Source: Eleginops maclovinus
Taxonomy: Eukaryota > Chordata > Actinopteri > Perciformes > Eleginopidae
Assembly: GCF_036324505.1 (NCBI RefSeq)
Contig: NC_086354.1
Location: 6,807,295-6,871,294 of the forward strand
Reading direction: 5' to 3'
Length of the DNA stretch: 64,000 nucleotides
How positions within the stretch are numbered: the stretch's first letter is position 1; each line of letters begins with the position of its first letter. The notes below the pieces were generated by a model that made no database searches, was not told the origin of the DNA, and saw nothing but the letters and a program-made list of their open reading frames with translations. Shown here one piece after another: positions 1-11,280 of this stretch. The translations under genes were made by a program, and so were the position numbers.

Positions 1-478
1 AAAGTTCTATTTTGGTTTCATCTGACCATATGACATTCTCCCAATCCTCTTCTGGATCATCCAAATGCCCTCTAGCAAACTTCAGACGGGCCTGGACATG
101 TACTGGCTTAAGCAGGGGGACACGTCTGGAACTGCAGGATTTAAGTCCCTGGCGGCGTAGTGTGTTACTGATGGTAGCCTCTGTTACTTTGGTCCCAGCT
201 CTCTGCAGGTCATTCACTAGGTCCCCCCGTGTGGTTCTGGGATTTTTGCTCCCCGTTCTTGTGATCATTTTGACCCCACGGGGTGAGATCTTGCGTGGAG
301 CCCCAGATCGAGGGAGATTAGCAGTGGTCTTGTATGTCTTCCATTTTCTAATAATTGCTCCCACAGTTGATTTCTTCACACCAAGCTGCTTACCTATTGC
401 AGATTCAGTTTTCCCAGCCTGGTGCAGGTCTACAATTTTGTCTCTGGTCTCCTTTGACAGCTCTTTGGTCTTGGCCAT
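1..478 (-). CDS. Tc1 transposase, N-terminal 159 codons (partial at window edge)
   Basis: The frame starts [14 protein letters not shown] at 478 and runs leftward open to the window edge. It holds the paired-like helix-turn-helix DNA-binding region, the basic linker (about residues 57-67) and the first catalytic Asp within WSDET near residue 153. It aligns without gaps to the copy at 40156. Two substitutions are easily seen near 240-260. Whether this copy is complete cannot be known from this window. Confidence 0.88.
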   Translation of the reverse strand, partial: MAKTKELSKETRDKIVDLHQAGKTESAIGKQLGVKKSTVGAIIRKWKTYKTTANLPRSGAPRKISPRGVKMITRTGSKNPRTTRGDLVNDLQRAGTKVTEATISNTLRRQGLKSCSSRRVPLLKPVHVQARLKFARGHLDDPEEDWENVIWSDETKIEL

Positions 479-843
479 AGTGGAGTTTGGAGTATGACTG
501 TTTGAGGTTGTGGACAGGTGTCTTTTATACTGATAACGAGTTCAAAAAGGTGCCATTAATACAGGTAACGAGTGGAGGACAGAGGAGCCTCTTAAAGAAG
601 AAGTTACAGGTCTGTGAGAGCCAGAAATCTTGCTTGTTTGTAGGTGACCAAATACTTATTTTACCGAGGAATTTACCAATTAATTCATTAAAAATCCTAC
701 AATGTGATTTCCTGGATTTTTTTTCTCATTTTGTCTCTCATAGTTGAGGTATACCTATGATGAAAATTACAGGCCTCTCTCATCTTTTTAAATGGGAGAA
801 CTTGCACAATTGGTGGCTGACTAAATACTTTTTTGCCCCACTG
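1..843 (-). mobile_element. Tc1/mariner transposon, 5' part, cut by window edge
   Basis: Minus-strand copy of the same Tc1 family as the full element at 39790-41392. The outer end reads ...TTTTGCCCCACTG at 831-843, followed by TA (844-845) inside a TA-repeat, the standard TA target. The ~199-bp terminal inverted repeat spans about 645-843 with the inner direct-repeat motif TGACCAAATACTTATTTT at 645-662. The transposase start codon lies at 478-476. By eye the copy differs from the other by only scattered substitutions and no indel in the shared coding part. The rest of the element lies left of the window. Confidence 0.92.
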
Positions 844-865
844 TATATATATATATATATATATA
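844..865. repeat. TA-dinucleotide repeat, target of the Tc1 copy
   Basis: Short TATATA run directly next to the outer Tc1 end at 843. It supplied the TA target, so the exact duplicated pair cannot be singled out. Confidence 0.8.
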
Positions 866-1304
866 CTGTATATAGTAGTGATGCATTAACATATACATAT
901 ATATTCCTTTTCCATTTGCTACTTGTAGGGATCAGTCCATAACATCAAGAGTTCTTCTGAACATGTGTAATAATCTCTCCAATGGCAAGATGGACATCAG
1001 TTTTCTAAACCATAATGAGATACGGGGGATCTTCTTCCTTCCATTTCTGCAGTATCGTGAAGCCTGCAGCATACAAAGCAATTCAAAGAATGTTCCTGTG
1101 ATCATAATTTGAGCCTGATCCAAGAACAAGTGTATATGGCTTTAGAGTCCATCACGCTTTGAACTGATGCCTAGAGAGATACCTTTCAAGCATAATAAAG
1201 AGCAATTAGGATCCCATTTACATCAAATGACAATTCACATCTGTGAATAATCTTGAATTGGGTCCCATAGGATCTGTTCAAACATCTAATCTTCTGTGCA
1301 TTAA

Positions 1305-1665
1305 AGATCACATATTATACTTTATTTCAACCATATATTATAGGTCTCAGATATATACAAAACATGTCTCTGAAGTTTTTTGCTCAAATACCAAGCAGAT
1401 CATGAGTTACAGAATGCCACAAACCCCTCTGTTTCAGCCTTTTTTCACAAGGGCTGATTCTGTGTCAGTAGCTTTAAATGCAAATGAGCGGCTGCTGGCC
1501 ACGCCCCTTTGCGGAAGTATTTCTGGCTCTCTGCCCCCCACCCGAGCAGCTCCATGGTAACGGTGGAGTATGGCATAAACTTAGAGGTGCCGTATTTTTG
1601 CAGCCTAAAACAGCACAGCATCTAGTCTTTTTAGACATCCTGCTGAAACCGGTAGCCAAAGGGGC
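1305..1665 (-). mobile_element. MITE-like dispersed repeat, truncated
   Basis: Starts beside TTAA (1301-1304) with AGATCACATATTATAC and continues through a GC-rich block (GCGGCTGCTGGCCACGCCCC) to about 1665. I recognise this as a common fish dispersed repeat lying in reverse. The TTAA target and the 'cacatattat' end resemble the TTAA-target MITEs elsewhere in the window. The opposite end is not found; a G tract at 1680-1693 follows. Short frames on both strands here (including a CC-x3-GC stretch) are repeat-derived. Confidence 0.5.
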
Positions 1666-2814
1666 AGAGGGGTTGCGAGGGGGGGGGGGGGGGTTCAGGT
1701 AAGAGGGCAGGGGTTTACCGTGGTTGATTTGTTGCTCATGCCGTACGACCCACAGATATCGTCAAAGATGAGTTTTACATCATGTGAACACGAAAGCTAA
1801 CTTCAGATGCATGATTAGGAAGGACATTTGTTTGATGCCAAAAATCATTAGCAGGATGCTTTAAACATAAAAGTGCTCTCCTATCACCGGGTGTCATTGT
1901 CCTGATGCTTGATTTAACGTAATTTAATGAACAGCGCTTTCTTGTCATCAATCCCTCTAATTGCTTTAAAAGCTTTTTCCAAGGCATCCAAAACAAGCTT
2001 TGAAGGCCTGAGATGTCTGATTTTTGAAAAAGACTAATGTATCCACTCTGTGACATTCACACAATGGCAGGACATTTGCACTCATGTTTATTATGAGGAA
2101 TCAAAGTGCATATTTCAAAGAATACTTGGCAGACTAACATTTGAGATGCACCACTTGAAGTAATTGCAGAATCTTGAAGAAAGTAAAAACATACAGGAGT
2201 AGAGTTGGTATGTCAAAACACAGGAAATGTTTTTGGTTGGCCTTGTTCATTAGCTTGTTTGAGTTCAATTATTTAGAAGTGGCCCGTTTGAATAATCTGT
2301 CATGTTTTTCGCTTTGTTTCTAGCAATGCAAACCATGTTAAGGGATGCAATGCCAATGGTAGTCATGTTAAGCTTTTTTTAAAGATGAATTCCGAAATGT
2401 CACTGGGATACAAACATGTTTACTTTGTGAATGACTTCCAAAAGGGTGATGAAATATTAAGAGCTTTTTCAAAGACATAGACCTCCACTGCCCTTTACAA
2501 CTGCCAATGGAGGCTGCCTTGCTCAAAATAAAGCAGAGCCATGCACCCTTCTAAACAACCCAACATGTGGATACTATGCGTATAGCAACTGGGAGAAATG
2601 TGACTCGGTGGCAAAAGATGGAGGCTGATTTGGAGGACTGTTGCTTCTGTAACCCTGTGACGCACAGGACTGTGTCTTTGCACATTGACAGCAGAGGACG
2701 GATTGTGAGAAAATGCTGTCCACCACCTCCCACTGATGGGCAGCACATCCAGACTGAGAGACACAATTGTTGTGGTAGTTTTAAGTCCCTCTGAAATAAT
2801 TAAGAGCTGCGGTA

Positions 2815-2964
2815 GTGGTCCATTCCCACTGCAGTCAGCATGTTGTTGTGTACCTGGGCAAGACACTTCACCCCAAATTGGTCCTGTGGGGATTGCCCAC
2901 AGTGTGGAGTCTGTGTAAGTCGCTTTGGACAAAAGCATCTAACGAATGACATGTGATGTAATGT
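2815..2964 (+). mobile_element. tRNA-derived SINE fragment (V-SINE-like)
   Basis: Contains CACTGCAGTCAGCATG, GGCAAGACACTTCACCCC and a tail TGACATGTGATGTAATG, shared in order with the copy at 42503-42704. The tRNA-like head is missing or decayed. It lies between blocks of the degenerate TGTGGTAGTTTT array, so it probably inserted into that array. Confidence 0.7.
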
Positions 2965-2965
2965 G

Positions 2966-3640
2966 GTAGTTTTTTGTTTAGTGATCATGGTGAAGCGAAT
3001 GTTCTGAATCTATTTTGGGCAGTTTTGTGTCTTTGGTAGTTGTTCTGCATCTCTGCGATAGTGTTGGAACTTTTTTTTCGTGGTAGTTTTGTGTTTCTTT
3101 ATGGTAATTTTTTGTTCCTTTGTGTATGTTCTGCACATTTTTGTGGTCGTTTGGTGTCTCTTCGTGTATGTTAGTTATGCTAACGTTGTGGTAGTTCTGT
3201 GACTCTTAGAGGTAGTTTGTGTGTACTGTTTTGTTTTTGAAGTTCTTTTTGGTAGTTTTGTGTCTCTTTGTGTATGTTCTGCTCCTCTTTATACTTGTTT
3301 TGCATTTATTAGTGATAGCTTTGTATCTTTTTGGTAGTTTTAAAGTTATTTGTGTTAGATTTGCATCTCTTTGTGGTAGTTTTAAAGTTTTCTGTGGTAG
3401 TTCTGCATTGCTTTGTAGTAGTTTTGGGATTTGTGGAAGTTGTATGTGTCTTTTTTGTAGTTTGGCATCACCTTATAGGGAGTTTCATTACTTATTGGTG
3501 GTTTTAACATCTTTAAGGTCATTTTCGTTTTTTATTTATTTTTACAAATGCAATTGTGTGATAGTCCTGCATCTTTTCATAGTTGTTCTGCATATCCTTA
3601 TGGTAATTTTGCATCTCTGAAATAATTGTGTGTCTTTTAC
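2966..3640. repeat. Degenerate minisatellite-like array (TTTGTGGTAGTTTTG-type units)
   Basis: About 670 bp of imperfect units built from TTTGTG(T/G)(C/T)TCTTTGTG and GTGGTAGTTTTG blocks with irregular spacing. Strong strand asymmetry (T/G rich on +). The same unit also appears just before the SINE at 2770-2785. A 133-codon hydrophobic frame here is a by-product of the composition, not a gene. Confidence 0.75.
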
Positions 3641-5639
3641 AATGACATTTTGCAAGTAAAGTGCATGGAGCCGCATGACCTGGTGTGTTAGGACAGTTAA
3701 CTCATCTCTGCAGTAGAGGAAGGAACTAAAGCCTTACAGCCCTCACACTCAGTGAGTAGGATTTATGCAGCTTGAACGTCTCTCCATGGCTTTTTCTCAG
3801 CAGGCCATCCTGTATCCTTCTTTGATCTACTGCTACTATTTCCACCCAGTATATTAAACATAACTAAATTGAATTTTCTTTTGCTTAAAAGCCTCTTAGA
3901 TCTGTCAAACTTTTTAAATTGAAAACAGATTCACAAGCGCTACTTCCACTTCCTCTGGGATATGTTGGCAATTTCCACCACTGGATCACTTCATTTCAGT
4001 CGTATCACAAAGAAATAAAGCGAGTCCTTGACGTTTCTCAGTATCAGGATGTACTCTGATTATATCTGCTTTCTCGCTAACCCCTCGTGTTATGTTGAGA
4101 TTTATTGCCATCTGAGTAACGACATCCACAAGGAGCCAATTTATTGAAATCTGTCGGACATGACCTTGGCTTGTTCGACCTAAAAACAAAGCAAAAAGAA
4201 AGAGAGAAGGCTCAAAGACATCATTTAAATGCCATTTGTTTTGGATGAGTATTTCCTCAATATACTCATAAAAACAAAGTAAAAGAAAGAGTATAAGGGA
4301 GGGTCTGAGAAGGGAAAAGTGAAATTGATCGTTTAGCTGAATGAAGCTGGTGCAGCTTTGACAAAGTGACTGTCTGTCTTCACCAAATCTCTATACAGCT
4401 TTTGCAGAGTGATCGATGTTGCTTCAAATTAGGGGGCATCACTGTCAAAGACAAAGACATTGTTAGCTGGCTGCTGGAACATTGTATTCCTTCTCCCTCC
4501 CGACATTGATTTCTTTTTACTTTCTACTTTTTGCCACTGCTTTTAGACCATAATGTCTAGGATTTTTCATAGACTGAACAATTGAAGATACAGCGCTTTG
4601 ACTTTATGCCAAGAGCAAAACAACTGAAGACAATTTGTGCAGACGTGTGCGAGCGAAAACACAACTCACACACTGCTCTTCTTTCTCTTGGCAGTCAGCC
4701 TCCTGGCAAGCATTTAGCCGCTTCACCTCTTCTACCTGCCTCTTTGCATTTTCTTCTCTATTTCGCTGAACTTTAATACTGTGGGGAAGCAGGAGAAGGT
4801 CTGTATTTTTCACCAGTTCTGGGTATGCCTGCATACTGTTAGCCGCCTCCTCCTGCCTCAAGTGGACTCTGCACACTGGATTAACCTTGCCGGGGCTGCT
4901 ACTGACGCTAGATTCCCCTGCTGCATGCACGCTCATTCACCAAGATGCCGGCACAGGAATGGATGTGCATTAAGAAGAGCAAATGCGACCAGCTCTATAA
5001 AGAAACTCCTGCTAGGGTCATTGCAGGGTTCCAGTTGATTTCCAACAGGTCTTGGTTTTTTAAATATTAAACTCTTATCACAATGTTCAGTCAAAAAATA
5101 CAGATTTGAGTCTTGCAAAGGTTTAATGACAAGCAGCCAGAGGGGGAAAAAGTACGGTGGCTGACAGGAAAAACGCACTGCGGTTTAAAAAACACAAATG
5201 TGCAAAAACACATGCAAATATAGAAACATCTTCACGGACCGCATTCAGATCAGCGATTTGACAAACCATGCAGCGTTTACTTAAAGCACAACGAATAAAG
5301 AAAGGCTGCAAAGGTTGATGTTCAGGGATTATAAAGTTGGCTAAAGGTCAATTTCACTGGAAACTTACCTAAGATGTCGTTTTTATTGGCTGATTTTTAA
5401 AATGTGACCACATGATGCCTTTCTAAATTATTGCAGATTTACTGTAAGCTACTGTAGTCAGTCTTTCTGTTGTGTTTTGAGCTTTTTGCAGCCTTTGTTT
5501 TTTAGTTTACGCAGTTCTTATTAAACCCTGCATGTGTTGTGACGTTGGTGAAGATCTGTCTTTATTTGCATGTGTTTTGACAAATTTGTGTTTTTTTTGA
5601 CACTGCAGCGTGTTTCTCTTTATGGAAATATTGTCGGAC

Positions 5640-6111
5640 ACCGTAAAGAAGTACTCAGATCTTACACATAAGTCAAAGTTATTATACAGTGTAGAAATAC
5701 AAGTACATGTCCTGCAATCAAAATGTGACTAAACTAAAGGTAAAAATGCAGCAAAAGTATACTCAAGTTCCACATTTAAAGGGCATCATCATCCAAAGTG
5801 GCTGTTTTCTGAATAATATACTGTCACTCATTTAACACTAGTGAGGCTTTAGTGTGTCTATCATTTAAATTGTGTATCTGGTGAAGGAAGAGATAACATT
5901 CAAATAGTTTACACTGCCAGGTTTCCCGTTTTTACCTGATTTAATTAAAACAATTGAATAATAAGAGGAAACCAGTAAAGTTTTCAAAATTATGTAGCGG
6001 GGTAAAAAGTAAAATATTTGTTGCAAAAATGTAGTAGAGAAGAAGTAGCATGGAATGGGCATACACAAGTGAAGTACCTCAGTACAATACTTGAGTTACT
6101 TTCCACCACTG
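5640..6111. mobile_element. Dispersed DNA-transposon-like repeat ending CTTTCCACCACTG
   Basis: The right end (CAGTACAATACTTGAGTTACTTTCCACCACTG, in two parts) and the left part (AAGTACTCAGATCTTACACA) match a repeat I recognise from many fish genomes. Internal text includes AAGTACATGTCCTGCA and TGTAGCGGGGTAAAAAG. The left boundary is uncertain and no target duplication was found. Confidence 0.55.
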
Positions 6112-7114
6112 CAACAACCAACGAAGCAACCTAACGGCACAGGCATTAGGCGGTGTGTGTGTGTTGTGTGTGCTTCCTTGGAACTACACTCATCACGTGA
6201 CTGATTTTGATAGAGTAGGTCAGATATAAATGTGCATCACGCAGGCACAAGCAACACCTGTCCTGTGATGTTCATTTGCTGCGACGTAAGGAGAAATCTC
6301 AGCGAGGGAGCGAGAGAGCCGAACAATGCTGTGCCGCAGTAAAGGTCAGAGAGAGGGAGCCAGATAATGAGCTTGTGTAATTAATAGTGTAGGAGCTCCT
6401 GCAGCAGATACAGCAATATGTTGTGGGTTTGAGTCAAGTCTTAGTGTGAATGATGGTCTTGCACGTGTTGTGCATTACTTAAATTAGTCAACTATAATAA
6501 GCCAACATTTCTAGTTTTTTTACATAGTGTGAGGGAGAGTAGTTCTGTTTCCCAAAGTAGGATCTGGGAAGATGTAGGGATCGTCATGTAGGTCCCGTGT
6601 CCACATAGCACCTTTTTTCTGGCAGAAAGGCACTGGGCAGAGCATCCCACCAGCATTTCCTCAAAAAAAAAAACATCTTATTGTTTCCAAGGGCATACTA
6701 TATATTAGTTTTGTAATACTCGACAAAATCAACTTCATTTGTACTTTGTCTCGGACCAATTGGACTCAAGGTTTTATTTCAAGACCGGTTAAGATCATGG
6801 CTGCAGCTTGGGATGTGATTGGATATAAAACTTAATAATATTCACTACAATAATACATATAAATAGATCATATTTTCTGCCAAGGTGGTTCCTGGTTGGA
6901 TTGTTTTTTGATTGTTGCTTAGATCTATATACTTTATTATATTACAATGTTTTATATTGAGATCTTACAAGTTACAAGAAAATAATCACTTTTTGAATAA
7001 ATATGATGAAGTTGAATTTATATCCTATGCTTTGTAGGTGGATCTTTCAAATCAAATTGATGATGGTATCTTCCAGATTTTATTTAAGTGTATAATGTAG
7101 TGTTGGATTCACAC

Positions 7115-7215
7115 TAGTCTGGTTCCGGGCTTGATCTCGACTCGGTCTTGCCCTCTTTGTCTTGGTCTACTCTTGGTCTTGGTACACTCCGGTCTTGGTC
7201 CTGACTTGGTCTCAG
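7115..7215. repeat. Imperfect tandem repeat of CTTGGTC / CTCGACTCGGTC units
   Basis: GGTCTTG recurs at irregular 12-19 base spacing between 7142 and 7213. This kind of block sits inside a dispersed fish repeat; no ends were defined. Confidence 0.6.
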
Positions 7216-8145
7216 TTAATGTGGTCTTGTCTATAACACTACTAAATACTATACTAAAACGATATATTGACAACTTGTCAAACTCAAGGCACCTTTTGGA
7301 CACAAACCTTTATTTATTCCATCTGCCTTTTTGTTTTTGATTTGTAGTATAAGACAAACTAGATGCTTCATAAAAAAAAAAATGAAAAATGAAGGAAGAT
7401 CAAATCAGGACTTCCCTATCTTATCAGATCACAAGATTTCTTATTGGGAAACATTAGATTCAGCTGTGGCCCCTCGACCCTGCTAGAAGATGGATGAAGG
7501 TTTGTCAATTTCGGACGCTATGAAGTTAAATCCGCATTTGTACAGTTTTCCTCACACCACATTGCTTTCGACAAAGATACCCTTGTCACCGCGCCGTACA
7601 CCATGTAATGAGAAAAAGAGTGGTTCGCATCAGGGGACATGTGATGTGTTAATCAAGTTTTAATATCAAAAGTGATAAATCAGAGGGTCCTGTCAATTGT
7701 TGTAGTGACATGATGATTTCTATAGCATTACATTTGGATGCCTCTGCTTGGAGGAGAGCTGCTAATTAACTTAAGCAGTTTTCAGACAGTGTGATTTGAT
7801 TCGGCTCTGATTATGTTATCATCTCAAACATGTGCTACACCACATGCTCGCAGAATTGAGTTGAAATCAATTTCATACTTCTTGCCCTCTTTGTTTTTGC
7901 TCAGTTGTTTTCAGTTATGCTGTTTTATAATATAAGAACATTTAGGAATGTCTTATCTTGCTCCTAGGGGTGCACTGATCAAATACACAGGAGGTGATCA
8001 ATCCACACTAAATACAGGTCGGGTTGATTTCCAGTGTAAAAACATGTACATTTATACAGTCTGTTACCTATGTATTGAGGTATTCAGATTTTAAAATGTA
8101 GGTAATTAAAGGTAACAAATTGATTCTCATTGCATGTATCAGTAG

Positions 8146-8930
8146 CAGTGTTGCCACAGTTACCTTGAAAAAGTAATCTGATTACTCCTTTAAAAAGTAA
8201 CTTAGTTACTTTACTGATTACTTGATTTGAAAAGTAACTAAATTAGATTACAAGTTACTTTATTAGTTACTTTCAGCAGCTGCCGACAACATCCCCCGCC
8301 GCGTCAACATAAATGAGTCCAACCTACTGCCCGACCAACTTCTTCAACTCTCCCCCTCTTTCTGCTTTTGCACCGAAGTCCAGCTTCTGTTGTTTGGGTG
8401 GTGGGGGACCTCCTGCTTTAGCCGCAGCTCTCTGCTTCGCTCCACCTGGTGGGACTTGCTCTGTAAGTTTGACTGTGTCGTGATGCGACTCCAAATGTTT
8501 CTTCAGATTTGAAGTAGTGCTTTTGAAGCTACATAGCACTTTGTCTCCAGCACAGAGTGTACAACGAACCTTAATACTGTCATCTTTAGCTGACTCAAAA
8601 AACTCAGAATAGTGACTGTATTTCCAGCTAGAAAACGCGCAGCTCTCTCCTCCCTCCATTGTTGTTTACGTTTGTGTCGCTGCGTGGTATTACACGTGAG
8701 TTGTCCTCGTGCTGAACTAGTGACTTAATTGTCGCATAGACGTCACTCCCCGAGACACAAGAAGAAAGCATGAATATATCTTTTTACTAAGGAAAATGAC
8801 AAAATTGGAACGCACAGTGACTTGGATAAGTAATTTTAATCTGATTACTGGTTTGGAAATAGTAACGCGTTAGATTACTCGTTACTGAAACAAGTGGTCA
8901 GATTAGAGTAACGCGTTACCGACATCACTG
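8146..8930 (-). mobile_element. hAT transposon derivative with BED zinc-finger frame
   Basis: 785-bp element with perfect 8-bp target duplication ATCAGTAG (8138-8145 and 8931-8938), diagnostic of hAT insertion. Ends are CAGTGTTGCCACAG and, inverted, CAGTGATGTCGGTAAC. Subterminal regions are full of GTTACTTT/AAAGTAAC and GTAATCTGATTAC motifs in both orientations. It carries only the DNA-binding part of a transposase on the minus strand and no catalytic or dimerisation region, so it is an internally deleted, non-autonomous copy. Confidence 0.92.
8324..8659 (-). CDS. BED-type zinc-finger protein from hAT element (111 aa)
   Basis: Uninterrupted 111-codon frame from ATG at 8659 to a stop at 8324, inside the hAT derivative. 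Residues 12-60 match the BED finger layout: aromatic W12/Y14/F20-F21, then C33-x2-C36 and H55 with H59 or H60. This zinc-binding fold is the usual N-terminal DNA-binding domain of hAT transposases. A Pro/Ala/Lys-rich stretch follows (residues 70-95). The frame then stops at KKLVGQ, where a full transposase would continue for several hundred residues. It could be expressed as a short DNA-binding protein that competes with transposase, but that is only inference. No other gene is near it. Confidence 0.8.
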   Translation of the reverse strand: MEGGESCAFSSWKYSHYSEFFESAKDDSIKVRCTLCAGDKVLCSFKSTTSNLKKHLESHHDTVKLTEQVPPGGAKQRAAAKAGGPPPPKQQKLDFGAKAERGGELKKLVGQ

Positions 8931-8941
8931 ATCAGTAGTCA

Positions 8942-9010
8942 GGGTTGAGAGGGTTACGTTAAAAAGGTTATATGTTACAATAACTAGTTACATGATAACA
9001 CATCTAATCA
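8942..9010. mobile_element. Solo end of a CAGGGTTGGGAGGGTTAC-type element
   Basis: CAGGGTTGAGAGGGTTAC followed by TTATATGTTACAATAACTAG resembles the right end (inverted) of the element at 10729-11280. It starts four bases after the target duplication of the hAT element at 8146. The other end is not recognised. Confidence 0.45.
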
Positions 9011-10202
9011 GTCTAATCGTTTTCAAACTGGTAAAGAGCATCTGGTTCTATATTGGAGGTGTCTTTTTGTACTGATGATCCCAGCTAATCAGAATGAAGA
9101 TTCCTGTGGCGACAGTATTAATTGATTATATTTATTAACAGGAAGAACTACTAAATCCAAATTACATTCAGTCTTCTTTTTACTGCCTGCCTATATCAAA
9201 CACTGGAGTAAACAAATAGATTGTGGCTCAGGGTAGCACGTGATGTTTTGAACACTAGAAAAAGATTTAGGCCTTAAACAAGATCAAACAGCCCACCTGT
9301 TGTGAGAGCCAGTTAGATATACTGATTAGAAAGCTAAAAGACAGAAAATAGAGGAAAAAGACAGGGCTGATGAAAGAAGGCAGCAATAAGCACGTCTGAA
9401 AGCAACTTTTGTCAAAATATCTGTTGCTTTGAGCCAGTCAGCTAAGATGAAACAAAATCACCAGTGCAAAGTTGTAAAACTTTGTAGAATTGCAGTTTCA
9501 AAGCCATTAAAAAAATGGAACTAAGCAGTCATTGCAGGAAAAGCAACATGAGCCCAATAACTGTGGGCAACAACAAGCTGTGCCAAAGCAACTGCAGGCA
9601 GGGGTGCGTGCGCAGTGCTCAAGTTATTCACCCAAAGTCACACACAAATTCGGGTCCCCATAAATCACAGAACTAATGTTGCTTCCATCTTGTTTTACAG
9701 GCTATAACTCCACTCCTACCTTGTCCTCCTCACTTGTTCCCTTTATTCATTCATTTATTTATTACTCAGAGTAGCCATTGCGTTGGCAATTCAGTGAAAA
9801 GTCTCTGCCTTCTTAAAAAAGCGTCCAATTTAGTTTTGCTCCATTGCAGCTGAAAATCAATGGGCATGAAGGACTTTGAAACAAATAGTCAACAGGATAA
9901 GAAGGTTGAGGGGTCAGCAGGTACACTGAGCTGCAGCCTCCTGCTGCTGTGCCACTACAGTGAAATAAAGAAAGGGCACGGAGAGAAAGGAAGAAATAAG
10001 GTAGTTTCTCATAATGTTGTGTTTCCCCGCATTACTTCTGTCTAGCAGAGACACTACAAGTAATGCCTCCGTTTCTGATTCACAGCACTGTGTATCTGCA
10101 GCAGGAGGATGAACTGAGCTACAAGATGATTGCACAACCACGTTTGTAATAGTTTTATCAGCTACACATTTTATTCTGGTAATCTTTTTTTTTTCGTCCT
10201 TG

Positions 10203-10480
10203 AGCTGCATTCGTATGATACGTGATTTTCTGTGTGCTCCCTGCGAAGGTGAGCGCAGATACGATGCGAAGGTGGTTACGTCCCCTGCTAGCTTGCACCA
10301 CTGCATGCAGCTGTCATCTAATTGGTGGCGTGTCAAAAGGTCAGCGCTAACTAAGTCAAAGTTTAAATTAATTGAAGCTTTGAGTGCAGCGCTCGGCAAC
10401 AATTTTGAGAGGTTTGCTATGCCAAGGGTAGCTCGTCCACGTAGGCGGGCCATTTTAGCGCGTACCATGTGAATGCAGCT
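10203..10480. mobile_element. MITE with ~20-bp terminal inverted repeats
   Basis: Left end AGCTGCATTCGTATGATACG (10203-10222); right end inverted reads AGCTGCATTCACATGGTACG (10461-10480): 17 of 20 bases agree. The internal ~235 bp is GC-richer than the surroundings (GGTGGCGTGTC, CACGTAGGCGGGCC). Possible TTG direct repeats flank it, which would suit PIF/Harbinger, but this is weak. Frames of 90 and 201 codons that cross it are not supported as genes. Confidence 0.65.
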
Positions 10481-10728
10481 TGTAGGTGCTCTTTTGATCT
10501 TAGAAAGAGATTTATACACGAGATCAACATCAGTACAGGCAGTACCTTTTCTTCTTTACTTGAAGGCCCCATTTCATGTGAAGTACAGTCATCAGGGTAT
10601 ATAGAAGAAGATCACACCTGCACATGATGTCTACAGTGTTATGTTAGCAAGAAGAGATGAGACTGATTCCATCCAATATCGGTATTGACATTGATGTAGT
10701 GCACATCTCAGATATGATGTTATCTATA

Positions 10729-11280
10729 CAAAGGCTTGGAGAGTAACGGATTATATGTAACGGGATGAAGTAATCAGGATACAAAAAAAGTAACTGCATT
10801 CCCTTACAGTCACTTTAAGAAAAGACGTGATCTGATTACTGTTAGGTTTTTTTAAATGGCGTTGACTTGCAGGATTTCAATGTATCAATGAAGATCAATA
10901 TACAGTGTTAAAAGTAAACCTGCCGCCTGAATTTTCTCTTGGGTTTTCATTTAGGCTACTTTCATTCTTCTTTTTTCAAATATCTAATTATAACAAACAC
11001 TTTTCGCTTCATGTATTAAACTCAAACATGTTTCTGAGCTCTTCTATTCCATAGGTCTAGCCTAAATTTAACAGGACACATTTTTTATCCTAAATATATT
11101 GGTTTCTTCTTTTCTAAGGTCCCATTGTTCTGTTGTTCTGTTTTCCCTTGTATTTATTTGCATTGCCTTCGATGTTGCAGTAATCCAGAATAATGGAAAG
11201 CAAGTCACTGATTACTTTTTTTTTTACAGGTAACTAGCAACTGTAAAGGATTACATTTTTAAAGTACCCTCCCAACCCTG
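10729..11280. mobile_element. Old non-autonomous element, hAT-like
   Basis: Left end AAGGCTTGGAGAGTAACGG and right end inverted CAGGGTTGGGAGGGTAC are imperfect inverted repeats. Subterminal AGTAATC/GATTAC motifs occur at both sides, as in hAT elements. A clear 8-bp target duplication is not visible, so the family is uncertain. Confidence 0.55.

Noticed and set aside
12..747. Plus-strand frames of 161 and 86 codons
   Set aside because: Antisense shadow of the Tc1 transposase and TIR, mirrored at 39890-40805 in the other copy.
1474..1659. Minus-strand CC-x3-GC-x-N text resembling the start of a THAP finger
   Set aside because: Lies in a common dispersed repeat; the rest of the THAP signature (C-x35-50-C-x2-H, P, AVPTIF-like box) is absent.
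1680..1693. Poly-G tract as a regulatory or structural element
   Set aside because: Single homopolymer, length unreliable, no other G runs to form a quadruplex.
3219..3620. 133-codon hydrophobic frame that looks like a membrane protein
   Set aside because: Made entirely of the T/G-rich degenerate tandem array.
9914..10519. 201-codon minus-strand frame and 90-codon plus-strand frame
   Set aside because: Both run across the MITE at 10203-10480; no domain, no family resemblance, no splice context.
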